A DNA stretch of 64,000 nucleotides from a virus, in IMG/VR virus record IMGVR_UViG_3300044691_000229, positions 1 through 64,000 of that record, one strand, 5' to 3'. The notes beneath the pieces are model-generated. The model did not search any database and was not told where the DNA came from. It saw only the letters and a program-made list of their open reading frames with translations. The translations under genes were made by a program, and so were the position numbers. Position 1 is the stretch's first letter, and each line of letters starts with the position of its first letter. Positions 6,971-14,490 of this stretch are shown one piece after another.

Positions 6971-7323
6971 TGGACAAATCCAAATTCACCCGTGACCCGC
7001 AGCTGGACAGCGAGGGCTTCGACATACGGACGACTGACCCGCACCGCTACAATATAGAAGAGGATCGGCGCATCAATGCGGTGTTGCGGGAGCACGACAT
7101 CAATCCCGAAGGGTGGCAAGAAGAGGAACGCCCCACCGATTTTGACTTCTCCGTGCAGGCCAAGAAGGCGTTGGCCGAATACTTCCTCAATGGGCCTGTG
7201 CAGACGTTCGACGGCGAGCACGGCACGTACAGTGATCCCAAGTGCGCAAAGTGCTCGCCGTGGTCCCGCATCGAACAGCGCGACCTTGCCACCTGTGGCA
7301 AGCTGGGCGGAGCCGTCCGATGA
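6970..7323 (+). CDS. Hypothetical protein with duplicated CSPWSRIEQRDL tail, 117 aa
   Basis: Starts at ATG 6970. Charged protein with no membrane segment. Its last 25 residues (KCSPWSRIEQRDLATC) are nearly identical to a stretch near the end of the next gene, because of a 42-bp DNA duplication exactly 200 bases apart. Function unknown. Stop and next start overlap (ATGA). Confidence 0.6.
   Translation: MDKSKFTRDPQLDSEGFDIRTTDPHRYNIEEDRRINAVLREHDINPEGWQEEERPTDFDFSVQAKKALAEYFLNGPVQTFDGEHGTYSDPKCAKCSPWSRIEQRDLATCGKLGGAVR
7251..7292. repeat. 42-bp direct repeat, copy A
   Basis: Matches 7451-7492 at 40 of 42 bases (differences at 7260 and 7290), in the 3' ends of two consecutive genes and in the same reading frame of each (CSPWSRIEQRDL). 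Confidence 0.85.
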
Positions 7324-7553
7324 GTAGCCCCACCTGTACTTGTGGACACGCTATCGAAGAGCATGGGCATGATCCGAAATTTCCCGGCTCGACTGCCTGC
7401 ACCGCCGACGGCTGCGACTGCATTGCATTCGAGGCCGACGAAGAGTGCTCGTGCTCGCCCTGGTCCCGCATCGAACAGCGCGACCTTGACACGGTGCATC
7501 AGCTTTGGCTTGCTGAGCGCATTAGGCCGTATCCATATGGGGAGACGTTCTGA
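7320..7553 (+). CDS. Cysteine-rich small protein, 77 aa
   Basis: Residues 5-50 hold seven cysteines (CTCGHAIEEH, then CTADGCDCIAFEADEECSC), typical of a small metal-binding fold. A similar CxCGHxxxxH...CxxxxCxCxxF layout is seen in small actinobacterial and phage proteins. The tail carries the duplicated SPWSRIEQRDL segment. Function unknown. Confidence 0.65.
   Translation: MSSPTCTCGHAIEEHGHDPKFPGSTACTADGCDCIAFEADEECSCSPWSRIEQRDLDTVHQLWLAERIRPYPYGETF
7451..7492. repeat. 42-bp direct repeat, copy B
   Basis: Second copy of 7251-7292. See that entry. Confidence 0.85.
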
Positions 7554-7798
7554 TGCCGGACTATAGCATCATGACGAAAGGGCGCCGCGTCCGGTTCAAG
7601 TCGGGTGCTCCAGACTATAGCAAGACGGGCGCAGTAGCCGTGCCGTCTGCGCCAGCATGGGCAGTGGCGATCATATGCGCGCTGGCGCCGACAGCGATCA
7701 CGCTGTTGTTGGTTGGCGTGGCAGCGTTTGGCTATAAGCTGCTGCACGACGATGCCTCGTTTCTCTATATCATGCTGTTCATCGTGGGAGTTGACTAA
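7553..7798 (+). CDS. Small membrane protein, 81 aa
   Basis: Residues 34-60 (WAVAIICALAPTAITLLLVGVAAF) form one strong membrane helix, and 69-80 a second weaker hydrophobic stretch. The basic N-terminus repeats DYS-x-x-T-K/G twice (PDYSIMTKG and PDYSKTG). Probably an inner-membrane early protein. Possible roles such as superinfection exclusion are speculation. TAATG overlap with the next gene. Confidence 0.65.
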   Translation: MPDYSIMTKGRRVRFKSGAPDYSKTGAVAVPSAPAWAVAIICALAPTAITLLLVGVAAFGYKLLHDDASFLYIMLFIVGVD

Positions 7799-8013
7799 TG
7801 CCGAAGTTCACCGTCAACTTTGAGCGCGCTGCCTACGAAGTGAAAACTATTGTCGTTGAGGCAGACGACGAGCAGGAAGCGGAGCGTTTCGCAACCGAGG
7901 AGCTGGAGCGGCAAGGCCCCAATGCAGACCCGGCGATCTTGAGCCACACTAACGAGTGCTATCCGGATACGGAGAGCATGTGGGAGCATACGGACACAGA
8001 GGAGGCCCCGTGA
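7798..8013 (+). CDS. Small protein with DpnD/PcfM-like look, 71 aa
   Basis: Sequence FTVNFERAAYEVKTIVVEADDEQEAERFATEEL is a beta-beta-alpha element like those of small proteins in phage and plasmid early regions. Acidic tail. No catalytic motif. The family suggestion is tentative. Confidence 0.6.
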   Translation: MPKFTVNFERAAYEVKTIVVEADDEQEAERFATEELERQGPNADPAILSHTNECYPDTESMWEHTDTEEAP

Positions 8014-8205
8014 ATGAAGATCGATCTATCTAGCGAAACATATTTCGACGCAACAGGTGGCGAGCATACAGTTATCGTTGCGAGCGTTGACGGCATTCAG
8101 AAAATATTCGGGACGAAAGACCAAGCCCGACTGTGGCTCTGGGAGACCTATCCCGAAGCTATGCTCGCCGAGTGGAAGACACTAAAGGGGGCGAGGAAGG
8201 AGTGA
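8014..8205 (+). CDS. Hypothetical protein, 63 aa
   Basis: Begins directly after the previous stop. Beta-strand-rich N-terminus (GGEHTVIVASVDGIQKIFG) followed by a helix (KDQARLWLWETYPEAMLAEWK). Not recognised. Its TGA overlaps the next ATG. Confidence 0.6.
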   Translation: MKIDLSSETYFDATGGEHTVIVASVDGIQKIFGTKDQARLWLWETYPEAMLAEWKTLKGARKE

Positions 8206-8408
8206 TGGAAGAAGCGGCTAAGCTAACACCTGTCTACCAGCGTAAGATGGCGCAGATGGTGCTTGCTGGCTGGACGTTCACGTCCAACTACGAGAACCAG
8301 TGGTGGGTTGCAAGATCGCCGACAAACCATGGTACGCTCAATGTGGGTTTGGCTGATGCGGTGAAAGAGAGCTGGACGCGCCATATGCGGGAGCTGGAAG
8401 ATGCGTAG
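8205..8408 (+). CDS. Hypothetical protein, 67 aa
   Basis: ATG 8205 within TGATG. Pattern MVLAGWTFTSNYENQWWVARSP is an aromatic-rich strand pair. Helical ends. Overlaps the next gene by 8 bases. No family recognised. Confidence 0.6.
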   Translation: MEEAAKLTPVYQRKMAQMVLAGWTFTSNYENQWWVARSPTNHGTLNVGLADAVKESWTRHMRELEDA

Positions 8409-8706
8409 CAGCGACATCAACAAGCTCCGCAAGCTGCGGCACGCTCAGGCAATACTCTTGGGTGTGACGATAACCGATCAAGGTGCCTTCGGTAGTCTGC
8501 CATGGCTGTATGAGGCGCCGGACGGTAGCCTGCACGGGCATTGGAAGACCCGGCACGAGGCAGTAGACAGTGCGCTGAGATGGTTAGGAGTTGAATTAAA
8601 CAAGTCTAATTACCGCCACGGTAACAAAACGGCAGCGGCGGCGCGCCGCCGCTGCCGTTTGATTTTTCCGCGCCGTCCGGATGACGGCAAACACTCGAAG
8701 AACTGA
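8401..8706 (+). CDS. Hypothetical protein, up to 101 aa, with a tail read through the palindrome and a terminator
   Basis: The first 69 residues (to GVELNKSN) look like a normal small protein (LPWLYEAPDGSLHGHWKTRHEAVDSALRWLGVEL). The rest (YRHGNKTAAAARRRC...) is translated from the 15-bp palindrome and the 34-bp terminator palindrome that follow, so it is unlikely to be ancestral. A stop codon near 8608 was probably lost or displaced when the palindrome arose there. Confidence 0.5.
   Translation: MRSSDINKLRKLRHAQAILLGVTITDQGAFGSLPWLYEAPDGSLHGHWKTRHEAVDSALRWLGVELNKSNYRHGNKTAAAARRRCRLIFPRRPDDGKHSKN
8610..8624. repeat. Dispersed palindrome, site 3
   Basis: TTACCGCCACGGTAA, at the 3' end of the 8401 gene and two bases before a strong terminator. 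Confidence 0.9.
8627..8667 (+). terminator. Strong terminator: perfect 34-bp palindrome plus T-run
   Basis: The 17-base arms 8627-8643 (AAACGGCAGCGGCGGCG) and 8644-8660 are exact reverse complements, followed by GATTTTTC. It ends the 5.7-8.7 kb gene cluster. Confidence 0.8.
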
Positions 8707-8715
8707 GGAGTTCAC

Positions 8716-9222
8716 ATGCACGTTGAAAATCTGCTGAAGCTGGCCGATCTGTTGGAGGCCGATGCCCTGAACGAAAAAGGTGTCAAGTTCGACCTGGGAT
8801 ACTGGGCAGCACCTGCGAACATTGCCAATACTGACCTGTTCCCTACCAACGATACAGCGATCCCGGTCGACTGCAACACGCGAGCTTGTGCGATGGGCCT
8901 CGCCGTGATCTCCGGAGCGTTCGAAGATCAGGGGCTGCATGCCTCCTACCACCTGGCCCATAATGGCGGCTACCGCATGATCCCGGCCCTGCCGAACCCA
9001 TGGAGAGGTACGCCATACGAGGACTTCGAGGCAGCTGAGAAGCTGTTCGATATCGAGCACACGGATGCGACCTACCTGTTCGATCAGGCCTACTATGGCG
9101 ACCTCACGAGAGGTGCCGAGGCTGAGCTCACAGTTGCCCGGCGCATCCGCGACCTGACGAACAGCATCATCGACAAGGATTTCCATCCGGACTACCAGGG
9201 TGACGACCGCGACGACGGCTGA
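8716..9222 (+). CDS. Conserved phage protein, 168 aa
   Basis: Starts after a TGAGGAG site, behind the terminator. Contains CNTRACAMGLAVISGAFEDQG (residues 55-75), a motif I associate with uncharacterised phage proteins found next to early genes and resembling the TKTGYCCLGVAC protein at 6235. A LFDQAYYGD segment and an acidic C-terminus follow. Soluble. Function unknown. Confidence 0.7.
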   Translation: MHVENLLKLADLLEADALNEKGVKFDLGYWAAPANIANTDLFPTNDTAIPVDCNTRACAMGLAVISGAFEDQGLHASYHLAHNGGYRMIPALPNPWRGTPYEDFEAAEKLFDIEHTDATYLFDQAYYGDLTRGAEAELTVARRIRDLTNSIIDKDFHPDYQGDDRDDG

Positions 9223-9248
9223 GGTTTGGTAAATTCTTAACCAAACCT
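9222..9248 (+). terminator. Hairpin after the 168-aa gene
   Basis: AGGTTTGGT (9222-9230) and ACCAAACCT (9240-9248) pair around a nine-base AT-rich loop, overlapping the stop codon. The stem is mainly AT and followed by TACC, so this is a weak terminator candidate. Confidence 0.35.
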
Positions 9249-9358
9249 TACCAATCACGAGTTTGTGTTTGGTCAAAATTGAACATAGTGTGTTAGTTCG
9301 GCACAGCAGGGATTAAGTTCCTATTGCTGAACCCGATAACCTTTAAGGAGAAACTACG

Positions 9359-10138
9359 ATGCCACAAACGAACCCAGCCCCAACGCTCTCGAACAAGATC
9401 ACTTTCGACAATATTCGCGCCGACATGCGAGAGCTCGGGGCACAAGCAGGGCAAGGCCAGGACACCCAGATTAAGGCCTTGCTGCGTGCAGTCGAGGGCG
9501 GCTACCACAACGCCCTCGACTTGACAAAAGACAAGCACGGTCCGGATATCGACGACGCCACGCTCTTGGCGGAAGACTATGTGAAGGCCCGCAACGGGTC
9601 GGTGGTCTTTGATGCCAAAGACCCAAACCAAAGGAAGCTCGTCAGCACTGTCCGCACCTCGATCAAGCTCGGCAGCTGGCCCAAAGGCGGCAACGGTGAG
9701 CCCATCGCCACGGTGCAGAACCTGATGACGATGCGCAACAACCTCAAGAAAATTCCGGCTGAAGCGAAGAAATTGAACGACGCTGCGAACACCTTACTTA
9801 ACTATGCTCGCACGCAGTTGAAGCGCGACACGCTGATCGAGGATGACGAGCTCAAAGGCTTCTGCTACAAAAAGCCGCAGGAGTTAGCCTCTGCCGAGGA
9901 CATCATCGAACGATGTGCGAAGCAGCTGGAGAGCCTAGCCAACGGCAAGGCCGCACACGGTACCGCACAGAACAATGGCAAGAACGTCACAGACGCAGCC
10001 AGAGCACTCCGCAAGGAGCTCGCCTCTATTGCGACTGCCAGGGGGCAGTCGGGCGCTCCGCAAGTCGGAAGGGCTACGCAGGCCAGAGGACAGGCCGCGC
10101 AAGCGTCGCCTCAACCTGCAGACGCAACAACTCCGTAG
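9359..10138 (+). CDS. Hypothetical protein, 259 aa
   Basis: Starts at ATG 9359 after AAGGAG, with about 110 bases of leader. Helical and charged, with KDKHGPDIDDATLLAEDYVKA and SIKLGSWPKGGNGEPIATVQ segments and a low-complexity Gln/Ala/Gly tail (GRATQARGQAAQASPQPADA). No enzyme motif. It stands alone between two hairpins and just upstream of the MoxR gene. It could be a DNA-associated accessory protein, but I do not recognise it. Confidence 0.7.
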   Translation: MPQTNPAPTLSNKITFDNIRADMRELGAQAGQGQDTQIKALLRAVEGGYHNALDLTKDKHGPDIDDATLLAEDYVKARNGSVVFDAKDPNQRKLVSTVRTSIKLGSWPKGGNGEPIATVQNLMTMRNNLKKIPAEAKKLNDAANTLLNYARTQLKRDTLIEDDELKGFCYKKPQELASAEDIIERCAKQLESLANGKAAHGTAQNNGKNVTDAARALRKELASIATARGQSGAPQVGRATQARGQAAQASPQPADATTP

Positions 10139-10196
10139 TTTCGCAGGGCTGACTGGTCGGCGGAGTAACGTCCGCAGGATGCAGCGCTCAGCGATA

Positions 10197-10231
10197 GGCC
10201 GGGAATGTGGCTCCTCAGCGCATTCCCGGCC
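10197..10231 (+). terminator. Probable terminator
   Basis: GGCCGGGAATG (10197-10207) pairs with CATTCCCGGCC (10221-10231), loop 13 bases, followed by ACTATTGTTTCT. It lies 60 bases after the 259-aa gene. Confidence 0.6.
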
Positions 10232-10267
10232 ACTATTGTTTCTGGGGTACGCCATTAGGAGAGATAG

Positions 10268-10498
10268 ATGCATCCGATAGATGTTTTGATCGTCGTGGCT
10301 GAGAGCCTACCTGAAAAGCAGGGCCTCGACCTTGTGGGATGGTGGATGGCCAGCGAGACCGAAGTGGCCACACGCAACGCCCGTATTGAGGAGCTGGTAG
10401 AGCTCAGCCAGCATCCGTCGATGAAGTGGTACGTCCTACGCCACATCGCCGCGATCAGCGCGCTCTACAACGAGCGCTATCCGATCAACCGACACTGA
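10268..10498 (+). CDS. Hypothetical protein, 76 aa
   Basis: ATG 10268 after TAGGAGAG. Helical, with VLIVVAESLPEKQGLDLVGWWMASETEVATRN at the start. Soluble. Precedes the MoxR-type ATPase by 50 bases and may share its transcript. Not recognised. Confidence 0.6.
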   Translation: MHPIDVLIVVAESLPEKQGLDLVGWWMASETEVATRNARIEELVELSQHPSMKWYVLRHIAAISALYNERYPINRH

Positions 10499-10502
10499 GT
10501 TT

Positions 10503-10516
10503 TGCCCGACGTGGCA
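10503..10516. repeat. TGCCCGACG-type hairpin repeat, copy 4
   Basis: TGCCCGACGTGGCA, five bases after the stop of the 76-aa gene, in the gap before the MoxR gene. Confidence 0.7.
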
Positions 10517-10548
10517 GAAAAACCCCAACCACAAACTGAGGAGGCTAA

Positions 10549-11697
10549 ATGAATATCTTGGAAGCACGGCGCCAGTCGATGGCGCTTTTTGAAGCGGGCA
10601 ACGCGGCCCTATGGTCGAGCGGCTCTGGACTAGGTAAGTCGCAGGTGGCTTACAGCATGTTCGAAGAGCTGCGCGATCGAGATGCCCCCAAGGGTATCAG
10701 CTGGGGCTTCTGTACGATCTTCTTAGCGACCCAGACGCCAACCGACTTGATCGGCGTGCAGTTCAAGGGTGAGCGCACGTATAAGATCACAAACCCGACC
10801 AGCGGTCAGGAGGAAGATCACACCATCACGATTACCGACCCGGCCATCCCGCTCTGGATGATGTCCAGCGAGGGCAAACCGGCGTTCATGTACGATCGCA
10901 TCTTCCTCCTGATTGACGAGTATGGTCAGGGTGAGGGCGACACCAAGCGCGGTGCCGCTGAAATATTCCTTAACGGTGGCACGCCGCCGTGGTATCTGCC
11001 CGCGGGCTCCGTCCGTATGGCCTGTACCAACCAAGGCGCACGCTACGGCGTGAGCAAAGACTTCGATTTCTGCATTGCCAGACGATTTATTCTTCCAATC
11101 GAGGGCGACATCGAGATCACGCTGCGGTATCTCGACAAGCCCTACTGGCACCAGGGTAAGCAGTGGCAGACCACGCCCGTCGTCAAGGCCTGGGCTGAGC
11201 AGAACCCGGCCGTCGTGTTCGAGCCCGAGCACAAGGAGCAAGGACCGTGGTGTAATCCGCGGCAGCTGTGCGCGGTCGATCGCTACATACAGACCATGTG
11301 GCAGCAGGCCGGCAACCAAGACGTTACTCCGGAGATGATGAGCGTGATCGCGGGTGGCATTGGTATGCCCGCTGCGACTTCGCTACTCAGCCATCTGGAG
11401 TTTCTGACGCAACTGCCGTCGTATGCAGATGTGGTTAGTGATCCAGCCGGGACCGCGGTACCAACGCGCGCCGATCTGCAGATGCTGATGGCGTACCAGA
11501 TGGCTGGATACACTCAAGTGGCGGACCTTGCTCCGTGCATCACGTATATCCAGCGACTGCCCAAAGACATGGGGGTCACCTATATTTCATCTCTCCTACG
11601 GAGAGATTATAAAGGCATCATCAACCAGCCGGCGATGCAAGCGTGGATCAACAAGAACGCAGCATTGATCTCGATCATTTCTTCGCTTAATAACTAA
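10549..11697 (+). CDS. MoxR-type AAA+ ATPase
   Basis: 382 aa. Walker A is SSGSGLGKSQ (Gly27-Lys30-Ser31), and Walker B with catalytic acids is FLLIDEYGQ (Asp123-Glu124). A sensor-1-like CTNQGARYGVSKD (about 150-170) and the arginine-containing CIARRFILPIEGD follow. This is the general plan of MoxR/RavA-like AAA+ remodelling ATPases. Such ATPases work with a VWA-domain partner. The gene at 12922, 1.2 kb downstream on the same strand, encodes exactly such a partner, with a zinc-peptidase-like region. The pair probably forms a chaperone or remodelling complex acting on phage or host proteins. The target is unknown. Confidence 0.88.
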   Translation: MNILEARRQSMALFEAGNAALWSSGSGLGKSQVAYSMFEELRDRDAPKGISWGFCTIFLATQTPTDLIGVQFKGERTYKITNPTSGQEEDHTITITDPAIPLWMMSSEGKPAFMYDRIFLLIDEYGQGEGDTKRGAAEIFLNGGTPPWYLPAGSVRMACTNQGARYGVSKDFDFCIARRFILPIEGDIEITLRYLDKPYWHQGKQWQTTPVVKAWAEQNPAVVFEPEHKEQGPWCNPRQLCAVDRYIQTMWQQAGNQDVTPEMMSVIAGGIGMPAATSLLSHLEFLTQLPSYADVVSDPAGTAVPTRADLQMLMAYQMAGYTQVADLAPCITYIQRLPKDMGVTYISSLLRRDYKGIINQPAMQAWINKNAALISIISSLNN

Positions 11698-11713
11698 GAA
11701 CCCCGCGGGGGTA

Positions 11714-11771
11714 GGGGCGCTGACTAAGTGGCCGGACCTGAAATAGTAGGACCGGCACCTCTCAGCGCCCC
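11714..11771 (+). promoter_or_regulatory. Long stem structure between the MoxR gene and the next gene
   Basis: The outer arms GGGGCGCTGA (11714-11723) and TCAGCGCCCC (11762-11771) are exact complements. An inner arm pair GCCGGACCT / AGGACCGGC (11731-11739 and 11748-11756, one mismatch) extends the fold. No T-run follows; instead the 15-bp palindrome begins three bases later. It could be an RNA processing or attenuation element or a weak terminator. Confidence 0.5.
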
Positions 11772-11773
11772 GA

Positions 11774-11788
11774 TTACCGTCACGGTAA
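11774..11788. repeat. Dispersed palindrome, site 4
   Basis: TTACCGTCACGGTAA, between genes, ending 14 bases before ATG 11803, where it could cover a ribosome site. Confidence 0.9.
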
Positions 11789-11802
11789 CAAGGTATCAAC
11801 CA

Positions 11803-12267
11803 ATGTCGAAGTTGACCGAAATAGCCGACGCACTAGGCTGGTCACCACCTTCGATATTGGCCGATCCCCACGGCCTTGATCAACTCATCGAATGGAAGAT
11901 GGGTTCGATAGATAGTTTGAGGAAGACCAGACTAAACACCATAGCGAGAGGAGCGCAGATGCAACGCCAATTCACTATCGAACTACGCGTCGACTTTGTG
12001 GACACCGAGAAGCTTGGACCGCTGAAGCAGGTCCTGCAACAGGCTGCACGGCACGCCTTTGCCACGGCGATGCTGATCAGCGACAACCCCAAGTCTACCC
12101 GGGTCGCGATCTTCAGCGACGACTTCTTCACTGGGCATCAGGAGATCGCTCTTCTCGAAGATGTGATCCAGCAGGGGCTCGATGCAACTGGTGAAACGAC
12201 CAGCGGCAGCGAGAGCATCTCCAGCGAGCTCATGGCGGCGGTGCAGAGCCCGAAAGATGAAGGGTAG
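11803..12267 (+). CDS. Hypothetical protein, 154 aa (or 103 aa from an internal start)
   Basis: The frame can start at ATG 11803, just after the palindrome, with no clear ribosome site. It can also start at ATG 11959, which has GAGAGGAG ahead of it. The downstream part (MQRQFTIELRVDFVDTEKLGPLKQVLQQAARHAFATAMLI) looks like an alpha/beta domain and the acidic tail is Ser/Glu-rich. The first 52 residues (LTEIADALGWSPPSILADP) may be a separate small helical extension. Sits between the two members of the MoxR/VWA pair and may serve the same complex. Confidence 0.6.
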   Translation: MSKLTEIADALGWSPPSILADPHGLDQLIEWKMGSIDSLRKTRLNTIARGAQMQRQFTIELRVDFVDTEKLGPLKQVLQQAARHAFATAMLISDNPKSTRVAIFSDDFFTGHQEIALLEDVIQQGLDATGETTSGSESISSELMAAVQSPKDEG

Positions 12268-12295
12268 CTGGCCAGACTTAAGAGGGGTACTGACC

Positions 12296-12484
12296 ATGCC
12301 AAAGAGTGACCCGCGCTTTCGTAGCTTCTGTGAGCGTTACTTCGTAGCGCGTGCCAGTTATTTCAGGCAAGAACCGGATGGTCTCGCCAATGATACCTGG
12401 ACGTGCATCCTCGACGCCAAACGCGCCTACGCCATGATCAAGCGCACTGGCGAAAATATAGACCCAGAGGATGATAGCTTTTGA
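12296..12484 (+). CDS. Hypothetical protein, 62 aa
   Basis: ATG 12296 after AGAGGGG. Charged, helical (CERYFVARASYFRQEPDGLANDTWTCILDAKRAYAMIKR). Stop overlaps the next TTG start. Unknown function. Confidence 0.55.
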   Translation: MPKSDPRFRSFCERYFVARASYFRQEPDGLANDTWTCILDAKRAYAMIKRTGENIDPEDDSF

Positions 12485-12726
12485 ACGCTCCGCCAAGCAA
12501 AGACATTGTCATGCAGCTGTGCCGGCGTGCGATGGCGCAGCATCACGCGCGCCTGGAGCGCGTGAGCTGTACGGCATGCATTCTACCCGCTGGATTATTG
12601 TTGTGGTTCGACCAGTGGGAGAGCTATCTCCTGATGACCAGAGATCGTCTAATCAAAGAGCGCGATAAGTATCAGGCAGCGAAGCGGCACGCCCGCGACC
12701 GTGCTCGACGCGGCAAACGAAAATGA
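12481..12726 (+). CDS. Hypothetical protein, 81 aa, TTG start
   Basis: The frame begins at TTG 12481 as TTGA over the upstream stop. Contains CRRAMAQHHARLERVSCTAC and a strongly basic C-terminus (RHARDRARRGKRK), so it may bind nucleic acid. ATGA overlap with the next gene. The unusual start lowers confidence. Confidence 0.5.
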   Translation: MNAPPSKDIVMQLCRRAMAQHHARLERVSCTACILPAGLLLWFDQWESYLLMTRDRLIKERDKYQAAKRHARDRARRGKRK

Positions 12727-13094
12727 AACGCCGCTGGTCACCAATGACAAAAAAGGAACGTCATCGTTACTGGCGAGAGTGCATCGCGCAAGCTAAGCAA
12801 CGATACCTCGCCCGGTGCCGAGCTCACGAGCCAGTGGGTGCATCGCATAAACACTGGTGCCAATGGTGCGAATGGAGAGACGAGCGGATCAAATACTTCA
12901 ACGAAGAAAGGCAAAAAGTATATGGCGCAAACCGCAGTGAACACGCAGTCTACCTCAACGGCCTTGCCGGAGATCAGCCCAGAGGAGCTCGAACGAGAGA
13001 GCCTCAAGCTGACCCCAACGCAGAAGAGCCAGTGGCAGGACACCATGTCGTTGATGGCGTGGACTTGCCCCGGGTTCCGGCATCTCTTCTATAA
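12723..13094 (+). CDS. Hypothetical basic protein, 123 aa, overlapping the VWA gene
   Basis: ATG 12723 overlaps the previous stop. The first 70 residues are basic with a CQWCEW pair (KKERHRYWRECIAQAKQRYLARCRAH). The last 57 residues overlap the start of the VWA gene in another frame and have the base pattern of that gene, so the true ancestral end may be nearer 12920. Function unknown. Confidence 0.45.
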   Translation: MKRRWSPMTKKERHRYWRECIAQAKQRYLARCRAHEPVGASHKHWCQWCEWRDERIKYFNEERQKVYGANRSEHAVYLNGLAGDQPRGARTREPQADPNAEEPVAGHHVVDGVDLPRVPASLL

Positions 13095-14229
13095 GCTCCT
13101 CGCTAATAACAAGGGTGAGTATGGCGCGGTGCCAACTCACAGGGTCCCCGTAGCGGCCACAGACGCGCGCAACATCCTGATCAACCCTCAGGAGTTCTTC
13201 AAGTACGACTTGAAAGAGCGCGTGTTCATCATGGGGCACGAGATCGTGCACAACGTCTATGGCGACGTGGAGTTTCTCCGGAGATGTGCGCAAAGCGCGA
13301 CGGTGTCAATGGACGACGGGACGACCATCCCGTTTCGCAACAGCACGATGCAGAAGGCGATGGACTATCGGATTAATGCTTTGCTGAAAGACAGCAAGAT
13401 CGGCGCCCCGCCCAAGGACTGCTTGCTGGACGACACAATTGCCACAGCCAACGAGGGGGTGTGCGACGTCTACAAGAAAGTCTATGACGATGAAGAGAGC
13501 GGCGGGGCCAAGACAGGCAAGTATCAGTCGTTCGATCTGATCTTGAAGCCCGGCCAGAGCAACGGCACGGGAAGCTCGCAGCGCAATCAGCAGCAGTGGG
13601 GTGTCGAGATCGCCGCAGCGCAGACGCTGGAGGCGATGAAGTCCCAGGGCCGCGGCATGGGCGCATTGAACAAGATGTTCGATCAGATGCTCAACCCCGT
13701 GGTGCCGTGGACGGACCACATTCGTGGTATTTTTAACCGCAAGGTGGGATCGGGCAGCTACAATTGGAAACGCCCTGACAGGCGTTTAATAATCCACGAC
13801 ATCTATGCGCCCTCAAGGTCTGGCAACGGCGCCGGCTGGGTAGTGTGCTGGGGTGACACATCTGGCTCGTGCATCGCGGACGTGAACAAGTTCATGCCGG
13901 AGATAGCCTCCATCCTCGAAGACTGCCAGCCGCAGCGCCTGACAATCGTGTGGTGCGATGACGGTATCCAGCGGATTGACGAGCTCGCCGAGCCTATGGA
14001 CCTTGAGACCACCAAAGGCGACGGCGCCCCGGGCGGTGGCGGTACCAGCTGCACGCCAGTGTTCGACTGGATCGCCGAGCACACCGAGCGCCCCGAGGTG
14101 TTCATCGGCTTCACTGACCTGTATGTGGACTTCCCGCCTCAAGAGCCGGACATCCCGGTGATCATCTGGGCCTCGACCACGGACAAGGTGGCACCGTGGG
14201 GCGATACGGTTCAGCTCAACCCAAAATGA
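12922..14229 (+). CDS. Metallopeptidase-like / VWA-domain protein (DUF2201 type), MoxR partner
   Basis: 435 aa, start at ATG 12922. An in-frame GTG upstream at 12838 has no ribosome site. The N-terminal half contains a zincin motif HEIVH (His106-Glu107...His110, in FIMGHEIVHNVYGD), then DYRINALLKD. The C-terminal third is a VWA-like fold with an intact MIDAS-type DTSGS (Asp312, Ser314, Ser316, in VVCWGDTSGSC), a Thr-containing GGGTSCTPVFDWI loop and a FIGFTDLYVDFP strand. This matches the DUF2201_N plus VWA-like architecture, whose bacterial members are paired with MoxR ATPases. Both metal sites appear intact. The phage role is unknown. Confidence 0.85.
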   Translation: MAQTAVNTQSTSTALPEISPEELERESLKLTPTQKSQWQDTMSLMAWTCPGFRHLFYKLLANNKGEYGAVPTHRVPVAATDARNILINPQEFFKYDLKERVFIMGHEIVHNVYGDVEFLRRCAQSATVSMDDGTTIPFRNSTMQKAMDYRINALLKDSKIGAPPKDCLLDDTIATANEGVCDVYKKVYDDEESGGAKTGKYQSFDLILKPGQSNGTGSSQRNQQQWGVEIAAAQTLEAMKSQGRGMGALNKMFDQMLNPVVPWTDHIRGIFNRKVGSGSYNWKRPDRRLIIHDIYAPSRSGNGAGWVVCWGDTSGSCIADVNKFMPEIASILEDCQPQRLTIVWCDDGIQRIDELAEPMDLETTKGDGAPGGGGTSCTPVFDWIAEHTERPEVFIGFTDLYVDFPPQEPDIPVIIWASTTDKVAPWGDTVQLNPK

Positions 14230-14432
14230 CTAAGTTAGAGCGGGCAGGGAGTATCCTGGCGTGCATAGAGCGCCACGACGCGAGATGGCACCGGCATCTT
14301 TGCTGTTTGCCAGAGCGTTGGCCAGAGGAATACGAGAAGTGCAAGGAGTGGTTCGAAGACCGCGGAGAGTACCTTCGCAGCGAGTATCGCGCCAGCTTAG
14401 GAGGCCGCGAATTTAAATTACCGTCACGGTAA
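14226..14432 (+). CDS. Hypothetical protein, 68 aa, ending in the palindrome
   Basis: ATG 14226 overlaps the VWA stop (ATGA). Contains ACIERHDARWHRHLCCLPERWPEEYEKCKEWFEDRG, with three cysteines and many His and Trp. Its last codons and stop, TTA CCG TCA CGG TAA, are exactly the dispersed palindrome, as in the gene at 5532. Possible small zinc-binding accessory of the MoxR/VWA unit; unproven. Confidence 0.6.
   Translation: MTKLERAGSILACIERHDARWHRHLCCLPERWPEEYEKCKEWFEDRGEYLRSEYRASLGGREFKLPSR
14418..14432. repeat. Dispersed palindrome, site 5
   Basis: TTACCGTCACGGTAA, supplying the stop codon of the 68-aa gene, six bases before a strong terminator. Confidence 0.9.
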
Positions 14433-14438
14433 TTTGCC

Positions 14439-14474
14439 CCCCTACAACTCCCGGAGTTGTAGGGGTATATTTTT
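14439..14474 (+). terminator. Strong rho-independent terminator
   Basis: CCCCTACAACTC (14439-14450), three-base loop, GAGTTGTAGGGG (14454-14465), then TATATTTTT. It closes the MoxR/VWA transcript. Confidence 0.88.
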
Positions 14475-14490
14475 GGAAAAAGCAAAACAC

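Noticed and set aside
12838-12921. GTG 12838 as the start of the VWA gene
   Set aside because: No ribosome site there, and the added residues are low-complexity and overlap another gene. ATG 12922 is better placed.
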